Source: JARDZU01 sp963730285 (GTDB lineage: Bacteria > Actinomycetota > Acidimicrobiia > Spongiisociales > ZC4RG35). From it: 64,000 nucleotides of DNA. Where the stretch lies: positions 1-64,000 of the forward strand of contig CAVSQY010000002.1 of the NCBI GenBank assembly GCA_963730285.1. Reading direction: 5' to 3'. The position numbers and the translations under genes were made by a program. Below the pieces are notes generated by a model. It was not told the DNA's origin. It saw nothing but the letters and a program-made list of their open reading frames with translations, and did not search any database. Positions 51,629-60,330 of this stretch are shown here, piece after piece (the stretch's first letter is position 1; each line of letters begins with the position of its first letter).

Positions 51629-53794
51629 TCAACTCACGAAGAGCCATGCGACCGAATCGCCCAGCATCGACTTGACCTCCGCGGCGAGCTCGAGGTGGCT
51701 CTTCAACTCGGGGTCCCGGGCCACCAGCTCGAAGGCATCGTGTCGGGCCGACGCGAGGAGCTTGATGTCGGCCAGGACGTCAGCCAGCTTGAGGTCGGGC
51801 ATACCGGACTGCTTCGTCCCGAAGACGGTCCCCTGACCCCTGATCCTCAGATCTTCCTCGGCCAACCGATAGCCGTCGCTGGTCGAGATCATGGCGGTCA
51901 GGCGGTCCTCCCCTTCTTCGGTGGAGGGATCGGCGATCAGAAGGCACATGCCGGGTGCATCACCCCGCCCCACCCGGCCCCGGAGCTGATGGAGCTGGCT
52001 GAGCCCGAACCGATCGGCGTCCTCGATGACCATCACCGTGGCATTGGGTACGTCGATCCCAACTTCGATGACGGTGGTGGCCACCATGACATCGATCTCG
52101 CCAGCGCGAAATGCGGTCATGACGCCATCTTTGTCGGCGGGTCGAAGCTGGCCATGGATCAGGCCGACCCGGAGATCGGCCATCAGGGCCGAAAGCCGCT
52201 CGAACTCGGCTGTTGCCGACGCCGCCTCCACCTTCGGGCTGTCGTCGACCAGCGGGCAGACAACGAACGCCTGATGACCTGCCTCCACCTCGGACACGAC
52301 GGCTCGCCATGCGACCGCCTCGTCGCTCTTCGACAAGACCCGTGTCACGACGGGCAAGCGCCCTGGGGGCATCTCGTCGATCATGGAGACGTCCAGATCG
52401 CCGTAGAGGGTCATCGACAGTGTGCGCGGGATGGGTGTCGCCGTCATGATCAGCAGATCCGGGTCGATCGCGGTTGCCTTGTCCTTCAGAAGGACCCGTT
52501 GAGCCACGCCGAACCGATGCTGCTCGTCGACTACCGCCACCCCGAGCCTGGCGAAGCTGATCCCCTCTTGGATCAAGGCGTGGGTGCCGATCACGATGTC
52601 GACCTGTCCCGACGCCACATCGTCGGTCAGCTCCTGCCTGGTGATGTCGGGCTTGTAGTTGGCCACCGCCATGGATCCGGTGAGGATCCCGACATGGACG
52701 GCGGGGCCATCGTTGGCGAAGAGGCTTTCCATGCCCAACTCACTGCTGACGGCGAATGGCTCGGGTGAGAGCCCTGCCTGCGCCAACAGCCTGACCACAC
52801 CTGAGTAGTGCTGTTCTGCCAGTACCTCGGTCGGCGCCATTATCGCTCCCTGCCACCCACCTTCCACACCGTGCAGCAGGGTGATCACCGCGACGACCGT
52901 CTTGCCCGAGCCGACTTCTCCATGGAGGAGCCGATGCATCGAGTGGCTCATGGCCAGGTCCGAGCTGATCTCCTCGAGGACTCTCGTCTGGGCCGATGTC
53001 AGCCGGTAAGGAAGACCGGCGAGGAAACGGTCCGCCAGCTCACCTGTCGGTTGGTGGGAGAACCCTGCGGACTCGGACATCTGACGACGTTTCTGGAGTG
53101 CAAGCGCCAGCTCCAGTCGGAACAGCTCGTCGTAGACGAGACGCTCCCTGGCGGGTGTCACCGCCTCCAGCGACTCGGGAAAGTGGATGTCCGCGTAGGC
53201 CTGGTCCCTCCCGATCAGGCCGAGATTTTCCAGATATGGGCCAGGGACGGGATCCTCGATGGGGCGCGCCCGGGTCAATGCGTTGTGGATCGCGCGGCGA
53301 AACACCCCGGAGCTGACCTCACCGATGGCCGGGTATATCGGGACGACGCGGCCGGTCTCGAGCGACTCGGTGCGGCGGTTCAGCACGTCCACGGCTGGGC
53401 CGGACATCTGCAGATTCCCGCGGAACGACTCGACTTTGCCCGAGAGGACTACCTGAGTCCCTTCACTGAGCTGCCGGCCGCGAAAGGCCTGGTTGAACCA
53501 AACCGCCTTGATACTGGCCGTGTCGTCGGCCACGCGGACCTCCACGATCACCAGGTTCTTCCGGGGGCGACGAGTGCGAACCGATCGGACCTCGCCGAGG
53601 ATGGTGACCTCCTGGCCGACCGGGGCCGAGGAGATCGGTTCGACCCGGGAACGATCGATGTAGCGCCTCGGCACGTGCTGGATCAGGTCAACGACGTTGT
53701 GGATACCGCCCTTGCCGAGCACTTTGGTCCTCTGCCCGCCAAGACCCTTCACACGCGAGACCTCGACCTCGGTCAGCCGGCTCAGCTTGGCCAT
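51629..53794 (-). CDS. recG: ATP-dependent DNA helicase RecG
   Basis: RecG reverses stalled replication forks and branch-migrates junctions. An N-terminal wedge/OB domain (about 40-190) precedes superfamily 2 motifs: GEVGSGKTVVAV (Walker A), VVDEQHRFGV (DEQH box), MTATPIPRTL and the QLRGRVGRGD motif VI region. I start at the ATG at 53794 (MAKLSRLTEVEVSRVKGLG), giving 721 residues; an upstream frame adds 12 residues without similarity. It heads the run to rnc. Confidence 0.96.
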   Translation of the reverse strand: MAKLSRLTEVEVSRVKGLGGQRTKVLGKGGIHNVVDLIQHVPRRYIDRSRVEPISSAPVGQEVTILGEVRSVRTRRPRKNLVIVEVRVADDTASIKAVWFNQAFRGRQLSEGTQVVLSGKVESFRGNLQMSGPAVDVLNRRTESLETGRVVPIYPAIGEVSSGVFRRAIHNALTRARPIEDPVPGPYLENLGLIGRDQAYADIHFPESLEAVTPARERLVYDELFRLELALALQKRRQMSESAGFSHQPTGELADRFLAGLPYRLTSAQTRVLEEISSDLAMSHSMHRLLHGEVGSGKTVVAVITLLHGVEGGWQGAIMAPTEVLAEQHYSGVVRLLAQAGLSPEPFAVSSELGMESLFANDGPAVHVGILTGSMAVANYKPDITRQELTDDVASGQVDIVIGTHALIQEGISFARLGVAVVDEQHRFGVAQRVLLKDKATAIDPDLLIMTATPIPRTLSMTLYGDLDVSMIDEMPPGRLPVVTRVLSKSDEAVAWRAVVSEVEAGHQAFVVCPLVDDSPKVEAASATAEFERLSALMADLRVGLIHGQLRPADKDGVMTAFRAGEIDVMVATTVIEVGIDVPNATVMVIEDADRFGLSQLHQLRGRVGRGDAPGMCLLIADPSTEEGEDRLTAMISTSDGYRLAEEDLRIRGQGTVFGTKQSGMPDLKLADVLADIKLLASARHDAFELVARDPELKSHLELAAEVKSMLGDSVAWLFVS

Positions 53795-53937
53795 CGGAAG
53801 CCCTCGAGATGAGATGTGCCCACGGGCCAACGGTACCGCCGGGCTAGCTGTTGGCCCGAATGATCGCTATCCTGGCGTGCGGTCGCGATGAGCCGGTGGC
53901 TCATCTACCCTTCCAGACCGTCCCAGGAGCTCTCGAG

Positions 53938-54126
53938 ATGTCTTATCGCTGTGAAATCTGTGGCAAGGAGCCGAGCTACGGCAAGACCGTCAGCTTCTCC
54001 CACAAGCGCAACAATCGCCGCTGGCTCCCGAACATCCAGAAGGTGCGAGTGCGTCACGGCTCCAACACACGTCAGGCTCGCGTCTGCACCTCTTGTATCC
54101 GCGCCGGGAAGGTTGAGAAGGCCTGA
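53938..54126 (+). CDS. rpmB: 50S ribosomal protein L28
   Basis: bL28 (62 residues), from the ATG at 53938 with an AGGAG Shine-Dalgarno 10 bases upstream. It has the family start MSYRCEICGKEPSYG, the VSFSHKRNNRRWLPN segment and a four-cysteine zinc site (CEIC and CTSC), so it is the C+ form. It is divergent from recG. A -10-like TATCCT lies at 53868-53873. Confidence 0.95.
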   Translation: MSYRCEICGKEPSYGKTVSFSHKRNNRRWLPNIQKVRVRHGSNTRQARVCTSCIRAGKVEKA

Positions 54127-54127
54127 G

Positions 54128-54343
54128 ATGATGCAGGGCGTCGTCAAGGTGTACGACCCGGTGACCGGTGCCGGAATCGTGGTTCGCGACGAAGACCGCT
54201 CCGAAGTCTTCCTCCGACCGGGTTCGCTGACAGGATCCATCTTCCGCACGCTTCGCCAGGGTCAACGTCTCGTTTTCGAGACCGTCGAGGAGGACGGCCG
54301 TCAATTCATCTCGTCGGTGAGACTGGGCCAGGACGGGTACTGA
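54128..54343 (+). CDS. Small cold-shock-like OB-fold protein, degenerate RNP motifs
   Basis: A 71-residue protein whose spacing matches a cold-shock domain: GVVKVYDPVTGAGIVVRDED, then SEVFLRPGSLTG, then GQRLVFETVEEDGRQFISSV. In true cold-shock proteins these positions are KGFGFI (RNP1) and VFVH (RNP2); here they are TGAGIVV and VFLR, so nucleic acid binding by the usual aromatic residues is doubtful. Its ATG starts one base after the rpmB stop, so it is almost certainly translated from the same message. A second ATG follows immediately at 54131. Confidence 0.7.
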   Translation: MMQGVVKVYDPVTGAGIVVRDEDRSEVFLRPGSLTGSIFRTLRQGQRLVFETVEEDGRQFISSVRLGQDGY

Positions 54344-54358
54344 GCAACGATCAGAGTC

Positions 54359-54781
54359 TCAGACCGTCGGGCCGAATCGGATCATCCACCGCTCCGGCTC
54401 TTCCATAGGGCCAAATCCATACCTGGCGTAGAGGTCGTGTGCGTCACCGGTGGCCAGGGTGAAGCGTTTGACCTCAGCCATTCCCGGATGGGACATCACC
54501 GCACTCATCAGACGCTTGCCCAGACCCGTTCCTCGATGCTCCTCCGCCACGAACACGTCGCAGAGCCAGGCAAAGGTGACCCCATCGGTCACGACCCGGG
54601 CACAGCCGACCATCTCGCCACCGGATCGATAGACCCCGAACAGGAGGCTCCCGTCACAGGCGGATTCCGAGGTGTCACGCGTCCTGCCCATCGCCCAATA
54701 GGCGAGATCAGACATCCAGTGGTGATACCGGTCGCGGTCGAAGCGAAGCGGATCGCTCGATATCTCGTATTCGACCGTCAT
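54359..54781 (-). CDS. GNAT-family N-acetyltransferase
   Basis: A 140-residue acetyltransferase. The acetyl-CoA site is FVAEEHRGTGLGKRLM (R-x2-G-x-G pattern), followed by the LATGDAHDLYARYGFGPM C-terminal segment. The ATG at 54781 is preceded by GGAGGTG at the right distance, so I use it rather than the GTG two codons earlier. The sequence resembles the plant-type GNAT family that includes many uncharacterised enzymes; the substrate is unknown. Confidence 0.85.
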   Translation of the reverse strand: MTVEYEISSDPLRFDRDRYHHWMSDLAYWAMGRTRDTSESACDGSLLFGVYRSGGEMVGCARVVTDGVTFAWLCDVFVAEEHRGTGLGKRLMSAVMSHPGMAEVKRFTLATGDAHDLYARYGFGPMEEPERWMIRFGPTV

Positions 54782-54875
54782 CGGCACCTCCGGAGAGAAA
54801 TGAGGAAGCTACCCCTCGCACTTCACCAGATCCATCAACTAGGGTCCGGGCCACTCGAGACCCTAAGGAGGCTCA

Positions 54876-55109
54876 GTGGTCCAGGCTTATGTCCTGATCC
54901 AGACGGAGGTCGGCAAAGCGGCCCTCGTCGCAGAGGAAGTGCGTGACATCCCCGGCGTCGACACTGCGGACGACGTCACAGGCCCCTATGACGTCATAGT
55001 CAAAGCGACGAGTGACGACGTGGATTCGCTCGGGAAACTGGTGGTTGCCAGGATCCAGGCGATTGACGGCATCACCCGCACTCTCACCTGCCCCGTAGTA
55101 CATCTCTGA
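54876..55109 (+). CDS. Stand-alone Lrp/AsnC ligand-binding (RAM) domain protein
   Basis: A 77-residue protein with the Lrp/AsnC effector-binding fold (VQAYVLIQTEVGKAALVAEE, YDVIVKATSDDVDSLGKLVV, IDGITRTLTCPVV) but no DNA-binding domain. It starts at a GTG with a good TAAGGAGG Shine-Dalgarno. Such single RAM proteins can form mixed oligomers with full Lrp regulators or act as small-molecule sensors; no partner is visible nearby. Confidence 0.85.
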   Translation: MVQAYVLIQTEVGKAALVAEEVRDIPGVDTADDVTGPYDVIVKATSDDVDSLGKLVVARIQAIDGITRTLTCPVVHL

Positions 55110-55132
55110 TCTGAGCTAGAGAGCTGTGATTT

Positions 55133-55155
55133 GGGATCGGCCAAATGGCGATCCC
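55133..55155. terminator. Hairpin between convergent RAM gene and ddl
   Basis: GGGATCG (55133-55139) and CGATCCC (55149-55155) form a perfect 7-bp stem with a 9-base loop, placed between two convergent genes. No T-tract is present. Confidence 0.4.
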
Positions 55156-55159
55156 CTGG

Positions 55160-56236
55160 TCAACCGAGTTTCGAGGCGATGGCGCCCGCGCTTCTCAGCG
55201 CAGTCCCGTCGCTACCGGCCACCGAGAACACCCGTACCGGACCGGTTAGGGCTTCGGCCACCATGTCCGAAAACAGCCTCTCCCTGCTGAGGGGCGGGTC
55301 GATCCAGAGGTACGCCGCCATCGATCCCGGGATGGTGTTGACCTCGTTCACCACCAGGTTGCCCTCCCTCTCGAGGTAATCGATCCTGGCGACCCCCCGC
55401 AGGCCCGCCACGTCGGTGACCCGTCTCGACATGCTGCGGAGGGTTTCCTCCAGTTCGGGGACGATGCGAGCCGGCAACTCTCGTCCAGAGCCCACCTCGC
55501 CACCCCAGGCCAGGTATTTCTGGTCGTAGGAGTAGATACCGGTCTCCGCCCGAAGCGGCGCCTCTATGGCCGAGAGCTGCCAGATGGGGTAGGTGCGAAC
55601 GGCTACCTGTAGATCACGACTCCCGACGAGGAAAGGCTCGACCACCGCCCCCTGGTCGAAGAAGGAGGAGCTCCGTTTCAGGGCAAGAACCGTGACCCAG
55701 TCGTCGGCCACTTCGATCCCTATCGAGGATCCGCCGAATCTCGGCTTCACGATGAATGGCCCTTCGAACTCCGGGGCCGGCTCCTCGCCGGTGACGACCA
55801 TCGCCCGGGGAAGCGTGGGCAGGCCGGCCGCGCTCATCGCCGAGCCGAAGGCGAGCTTGTCCATTCCCAGCGCCGAAGACGCCTGACCCGGGCCGGTGTA
55901 TCGGAGCCCAACCAGGTCGAGAAGTCCCTGGAGGGTGCCATCCTCGCCCGGACCGCCGTGACATGCCACGAGGACAGCGTCGATATCCAGTGGCTTCTTC
56001 TTGAGGATGAGGCCCTGGCCGGGTGCGGCGACGAATCTCAGCTCGCGCGAGCGAGCAGGCACGCCCTCTGCGAAGTCGCCTGCCTCGAGCCCGGGGTCTA
56101 CCAGGAACCAATCACCGAGCTTCGACCAATAGACGGCATGGACGTCGCCGAGGGCATGGGTGACCTGGAGACCGGTCAGTATGGAGATGTCGTGCTCGTC
56201 CGATGGACCGCCAAAAATCACTGCCGGCTTGGCCAT
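55160..56236 (-). CDS. ddl: D-alanine--D-alanine ligase
   Basis: An ATP-grasp ligase (358 residues) making the D-Ala-D-Ala dipeptide for peptidoglycan. Marks include GGPSDEHDISILTG, HGGPGEDGTLQGLLD, FIVKPRFGGSSIGIEVA and the C-terminal NEVNTIPGSM. The usual catalytic residues appear kept. It is 9 bases after the MurF-like gene, so the two probably act as a pair. It could also make D-Ala-D-Lac or another depsipeptide; specificity cannot be read from motifs alone. Confidence 0.9.
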   Translation of the reverse strand: MAKPAVIFGGPSDEHDISILTGLQVTHALGDVHAVYWSKLGDWFLVDPGLEAGDFAEGVPARSRELRFVAAPGQGLILKKKPLDIDAVLVACHGGPGEDGTLQGLLDLVGLRYTGPGQASSALGMDKLAFGSAMSAAGLPTLPRAMVVTGEEPAPEFEGPFIVKPRFGGSSIGIEVADDWVTVLALKRSSSFFDQGAVVEPFLVGSRDLQVAVRTYPIWQLSAIEAPLRAETGIYSYDQKYLAWGGEVGSGRELPARIVPELEETLRSMSRRVTDVAGLRGVARIDYLEREGNLVVNEVNTIPGSMAAYLWIDPPLSRERLFSDMVAEALTGPVRVFSVAGSDGTALRSAGAIASKLG

Positions 56237-56245
56237 TCACACTCC

Positions 56246-57739
56246 TCACGGATAATGGTCGGGCAAATCGTTCTCGTAGAGGACGGCGTCACCGGTGCCG
56301 AGGTTCTCACGCACCCAATCCACTGCTTCTCGACGCGAGCCCACGACGGTAACCGAAGCCTTCCCGCTACTGGAGCCATCGATGAGAGCCGCCCGATTGG
56401 TATGGCCGACGATGAGCAGGTCGTCTGCCACATCGGCTGCCAGGCCGGCCAGGTCTCGATTCTCCTCGTATTGACTTGGCCCCAACTCGACCATCCCCGG
56501 CGTCACCACCACTTTCCGCCCACCGGCGCCGACGCGCACCAGGATGGCAAGGCCTGACCTGGCACCAGCCGGGTTCGAGTTGAAGGTGTCATCGACGATG
56601 GAAAACCCGCGCTCTGATCGGATGATGTTCTGTCTGTGATCGGCTCGGGGCAGGTCGTTGATGCGTTCGACCATCGCCTTCAGGTCGACTCCCAACGCCA
56701 ACCCGAGACCGATGGCCACTCCGAGGTTGATCGGGAACACGTCTTCGGGAACCGTGGCCACCGGGTCTCCATGGACGATCAGCGAGCCATTCCGGACCAC
56801 CACGTCCGCTTGATCGGGGCCCGACGCCACCGTGACCAAGTCGAGGTGGGGCGATCGCAAGCGAGCGAGGTCGGCCAGCAATGGGTGGTCGATGGCGATA
56901 ACGGCAGATCGAGCGCCTTCCAGGATCTCGGCCTTTGCGGCAACAATGGCCTCTTCGGTCTTGAAACGCTCGAGGTGGACAGGCCCGATGGCGACCATTG
57001 CGGAGACGACGGGGTGAAGCCAGCTGACCAGATCCGCTATCTCCCCCGGGCCGTAGGTCCCCATCTCGGCGATGAACACCTCAGTGCCGGGGAAGAGTTG
57101 CTCGTTCACTGCACGAGCGAGGCCCATCCGGTTGTTGTATGAGGCAGGGCTGGCCACCACGCTCACCGAGCCACTCACCAGGTGGGCCAGATACTGCTTT
57201 GTCGTGGTCTTGCCGTACGAACCGGTGATCCCGACCACCGTGGCGCCCGACATCTTCAGCCTGGCAGCGGCCCGGGCCACCCAGCGATCGCCCAGGCGAT
57301 GCTCCACCGGTGACAACGCAAGCAGGGACAAGTCGATGACCCCAGGGAGCAGCAACAGCCCAAAGGCGGGCAAGACGGGCAAGTCGGAGAGGCCGCCGGC
57401 GATGAGAACCACCCCCATCACCATCCCCACAGAGACACTCAACCTCCTCAGGCGCGTCGTCCAGGTCAATGGGGATGTAGTCCCCCGGATGCCGAGGCCG
57501 ACCGGGCCCACCTGGGCGCCGACCACCAGGAGCCCCCACCACGGGCTCCACAAAGAGCCCATTGCCCCGGCGAGAGCCGCCAGGGCCAGGGCAGAGTTGA
57601 GAGGCCCCCGTCGCCACCAGCGGATGGCGAATCTGGTGGTCGCCGGCGCCAAGTAGTGCTCACGTTGGGCAATCCGCAGCCAGCGGAGGCCGGCCGGGAC
57701 CGCGGCAATCGCGCAGAGGGCGACCAGGATCCAGGTCAT
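56246..57739 (-). CDS. Membrane-anchored MurF-like ligase
   Basis: A 497-residue Mur ligase. The P-loop GITGSYGKTTT (170-180) and the EMGTYGPGEIADL and DDTFNSNPAGA segments are MurF-like, as is a YENDLPDHYP tail. The N-terminal 145 residues, however, contain about five membrane helices instead of the usual MurF UDP-binding domain. Canonical MurF adds D-Ala-D-Ala to UDP-MurNAc-tripeptide in the cytoplasm; this protein may work at the membrane on a lipid-linked substrate, or may ligate something else. It overlaps the upstream hydrolase as ATGA and precedes ddl. Confidence 0.78.
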   Translation of the reverse strand: MTWILVALCAIAAVPAGLRWLRIAQREHYLAPATTRFAIRWWRRGPLNSALALAALAGAMGSLWSPWWGLLVVGAQVGPVGLGIRGTTSPLTWTTRLRRLSVSVGMVMGVVLIAGGLSDLPVLPAFGLLLLPGVIDLSLLALSPVEHRLGDRWVARAAARLKMSGATVVGITGSYGKTTTKQYLAHLVSGSVSVVASPASYNNRMGLARAVNEQLFPGTEVFIAEMGTYGPGEIADLVSWLHPVVSAMVAIGPVHLERFKTEEAIVAAKAEILEGARSAVIAIDHPLLADLARLRSPHLDLVTVASGPDQADVVVRNGSLIVHGDPVATVPEDVFPINLGVAIGLGLALGVDLKAMVERINDLPRADHRQNIIRSERGFSIVDDTFNSNPAGARSGLAILVRVGAGGRKVVVTPGMVELGPSQYEENRDLAGLAADVADDLLIVGHTNRAALIDGSSSGKASVTVVGSRREAVDWVRENLGTGDAVLYENDLPDHYP

Positions 57740-58572
57740 CTGCTCAATGCCCTCTCCACAGCACCACGAAGCGCCTCAGGTGCCTGGACGGGGACCATGT
57801 GCCCCACCCCCTCGAGGACTTCGAGGGTCGCCGAGCCCCCTGAGGAGCCGATGATCCCCATCGCTGTCTCAGCCACTGCCACCGGGACCTCGCCGTCATC
57901 GGCGCCCCAGATGAGCTCGATCGGGACTCGGATCGCCTCCAGTTCGGACTCATAGCTCTCATTGACCACCCTGACCAGGATGTCACGCATCACACCGCTC
58001 GCCGCCCGGTAGTCGGCCGATCCCCGCCTTGCCCTGATCCCCTCCATCTTCTCCTCTGACAGCAGACCGGATTTGTGAAGCGCCCGCAGGGCGCGATACG
58101 AAACCGAGGGCCGGGTGGGTGGTCCAAGTCTGGCCAGAGGTGCTCCCGTCAGCACCAGACTCGAGACGCGTTCGGGGTGGGAAACCGCTATCTCGACAGC
58201 CACCCTGCCTCCAAAGGAATGTCCGACCAGAACCATCGGGCTCGTCAATTCGGTGAGCAAAGGGGCCAGGGCCTCCGCATACCCCTTGGCGCCGATGACG
58301 CTGTTCGGAGCCGGTGAGGCGCCAAACCCGGGAAGATCGACCGCCAGGGCCGGCATCCCTGTCAGCGACAGGCGAAAATCACTACCCCGACGGGCCCAGC
58401 CGTGCAAGGCCAGGACCCGTGAGGGCTCATCACCAAGGGCCTCTGCGAACAGTGCGCCCTCAGCGTATGCCGCGCAAAGCCACGTATCAATCCTCGATCG
58501 GTAAGACAGAAGTGCCGAGAATACAGTCGACAGACAAGTTTCAACCGTTACGGACGCTTCGATGCCAACCAC
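57736..58572 (-). CDS. Alpha/beta hydrolase
   Basis: A 278-residue (at most) alpha/beta hydrolase. The nucleophile elbow is VGHSFGGR, the oxyanion HGW is near residue 57, and the catalytic acid and base are likely in WGADDGEVP and EGVGHMVPVQ. The longest open frame starts at a GTG at 58572 that lies inside the divergent gene at 58562; the real start may be further in, though no good ATG exists. It overlaps the MurF-like gene by 4 nt. Substrate unknown; a role with the ligase is possible. Confidence 0.75.
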   Translation of the reverse strand: MVGIEASVTVETCLSTVFSALLSYRSRIDTWLCAAYAEGALFAEALGDEPSRVLALHGWARRGSDFRLSLTGMPALAVDLPGFGASPAPNSVIGAKGYAEALAPLLTELTSPMVLVGHSFGGRVAVEIAVSHPERVSSLVLTGAPLARLGPPTRPSVSYRALRALHKSGLLSEEKMEGIRARRGSADYRAASGVMRDILVRVVNESYESELEAIRVPIELIWGADDGEVPVAVAETAMGIIGSSGGSATLEVLEGVGHMVPVQAPEALRGAVERALSR

Positions 58573-59110
58573 GAATCAGGCGATGGCACGCTTTCGCGCC
58601 TCTCTGCTCCGACGCGCCTCGGCCGTGGCATGGGTGGTGTTGATAATCATCTCTGCACAGGCCGTGCGGCGGGAAGTGTTCGGCGAGCCTACGTTCTGGG
58701 TGCCGATGGCCGCCCTCGGCGGTCTCCTCGTGATCTCGACCGCCACCAGGTGGGACCGTCTCATGGCAACCCGGTTTGCCCCCTGGATCGCCGTCGGGTG
58801 GCTCAGCTCTTTGATCTTCGGGCTGACCGCCTTCGCGTTGGTGCCACAACTCACCGCCACCTCCACGCCGATCCTCTATGGGATCGCTGCCGTGTCCGGA
58901 TTGCTCCTGGTCTGGTGGGCACATGCCTTCATGACCGTGCTGGTAGGTGCCGCCGTGGCATTCATCGCAATCAGGGTGAGCCAGCTCACGGCACCGGCCG
59001 ATGTGTTGGCTCAGGTGCTCACCGTGGCCGTGGTCTCGGCGGCCACGGCCCTGGTCGGCCTCGAGTTCGAGAGAGGCTGTGCGATCGGCACAGAGAGAAG
59101 GGCAGATTGA
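58562..59110 (+). CDS. Membrane sensor part of a split histidine kinase
   Basis: A 182-residue membrane protein with about six hydrophobic helices (from AVAWVVLIIISAQAV to LTVAVVSAATALVGLEF). Its last TM is followed by FER and then a short tail (GCAIGTERRAD). In the overlapping +1/-2 frame the coding continues as a coiled coil into the kinase gene (59079). Inserting two bases in the GAGAGAGG run at 59070-59077 would fuse the two frames into one kinase. It is therefore either a genuine separate protein or the front half of a frameshifted gene. Confidence 0.6.
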   Translation: MPTTNQAMARFRASLLRRASAVAWVVLIIISAQAVRREVFGEPTFWVPMAALGGLLVISTATRWDRLMATRFAPWIAVGWLSSLIFGLTAFALVPQLTATSTPILYGIAAVSGLLLVWWAHAFMTVLVGAAVAFIAIRVSQLTAPADVLAQVLTVAVVSAATALVGLEFERGCAIGTERRAD

Positions 59111-60329
59111 CCAGCAGAGAGTCGACTTCGAGCGCTTGTACGAGGTCAGCGCCACCCTGGCCAGAGCCGAGTCCCTGGCCGAGATCGTCCCTCACCTCGT
59201 CGGGACCATCTGCAAGTATCTCGACGCCCAGGTCGGTGTGGTCCTCCTCTACAACCCCGATCGCCATCGTCTCGAGGTCATGAGCCCCATTTGGGTGAAC
59301 GGGTACCCATTGGACGCCGACCCGATCGTGCTCGACGTGGCCAGCCCCGCCATCGTGGCCCAGGTCTATCGCGCCGGGAAGCCTTTCTTCGTCAAGGATG
59401 TCGACCAGGACACGGACGCCCACACCCTGCTCAAGGAACTAGGCCTCAGACAGGCACTGGTCGCCCCCCTGAAGGTCGAGTCGCTCCGGGTGGGAGCGAT
59501 CATCGTCGGTGACCCCTACGTCGGTGAGTTCAACGAGGACCAGCTGGAGCAACTCGGGTCACTCGCCGCGCCGGCCGGTCTCGTCCTCTCTCAGATCGGC
59601 CGCTACGAGGCACAAACCGAGATGACGAAGCGGTTGGAGGAAGTGGCCCAGATGAAGACAGACTTCGTGTCGACGGTGAGTCACGAGTTGCGCTCCCCCC
59701 TGACCTCGATCATCGGCTCATTGGACACCGTCAACCGCCCAGAGCTTTCCCCGACCCAGCCCGTTGCCCAACAGCTCCTCTCGACCGCACGACGACAGGC
59801 CGGCCGTCTGCAGCGGCTGATCGACGACCTGCTCGTGGTCTCCAGGATCGATCGAGGAGCGATCCCGGTCCATCTCGAGTCGGTAGCGATCAAGGTGGCG
59901 TTCGACGAGGTGAACCGGGTGGTGTCGATCGAGCCGACCTTCACCATCGAGCCGGAGAACATGGCGGTCGAAGCCGACCGCGACCACCTCATCCGGATTC
60001 TGATAAACCTCGTGGAAAACGCCGCCAAGTACGCCGTCGACAGCCCCGTCGAGCTCTACGCGTGGGAGCGGGGCCAGAAGGCTTTCATCGCGGTCGTCGA
60101 CCACGGCCCGGGAATCCCCGAGGACGAGAAGGACCGTGTCTTCGAGCGATTCACTCAGATCGACCAGTCGGACACAAGGTCGAAGGGTGGCACCGGCCTC
60201 GGCCTCTCAATCGTGAAGAGCTTGACCGAAGTCATGCATGGTTCGGTACGGGTGGAGCAGACCGAAGGGGGCGGGGCCACTTTCCTGGTGGAGCTCCCCC
60301 TGGCGCCCGCACTCCAACACGTCGACTGA
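59079..60329 (+). CDS. GAF-domain sensor histidine kinase
   Basis: A 416-residue kinase from the GTG at 59079, with GAGAGAGG just upstream as a possible Shine-Dalgarno. A GAF domain covers about 18-175, the HisKA domain has the phosphoacceptor His202 in FVSTVSHELRSPL, and the HATPase_c has the N-box NLVENAAKYA, the VVDHGPGIPE G1 and FTQIDQSDTRSKGGTGLGLS G2 segments. No response regulator is adjacent. The upstream membrane ORF overlaps by 32 bases. Confidence 0.9.
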   Translation: MRSAQREGQIDQQRVDFERLYEVSATLARAESLAEIVPHLVGTICKYLDAQVGVVLLYNPDRHRLEVMSPIWVNGYPLDADPIVLDVASPAIVAQVYRAGKPFFVKDVDQDTDAHTLLKELGLRQALVAPLKVESLRVGAIIVGDPYVGEFNEDQLEQLGSLAAPAGLVLSQIGRYEAQTEMTKRLEEVAQMKTDFVSTVSHELRSPLTSIIGSLDTVNRPELSPTQPVAQQLLSTARRQAGRLQRLIDDLLVVSRIDRGAIPVHLESVAIKVAFDEVNRVVSIEPTFTIEPENMAVEADRDHLIRILINLVENAAKYAVDSPVELYAWERGQKAFIAVVDHGPGIPEDEKDRVFERFTQIDQSDTRSKGGTGLGLSIVKSLTEVMHGSVRVEQTEGGGATFLVELPLAPALQHVD

Positions 60330-60330
60330 G

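Noticed and set aside
58541..59155. Minus-strand ORF of 204 codons opposite the kinase membrane part
   Set aside because: His/Gly/Glu-rich composition typical of a reverse shadow of membrane codons.
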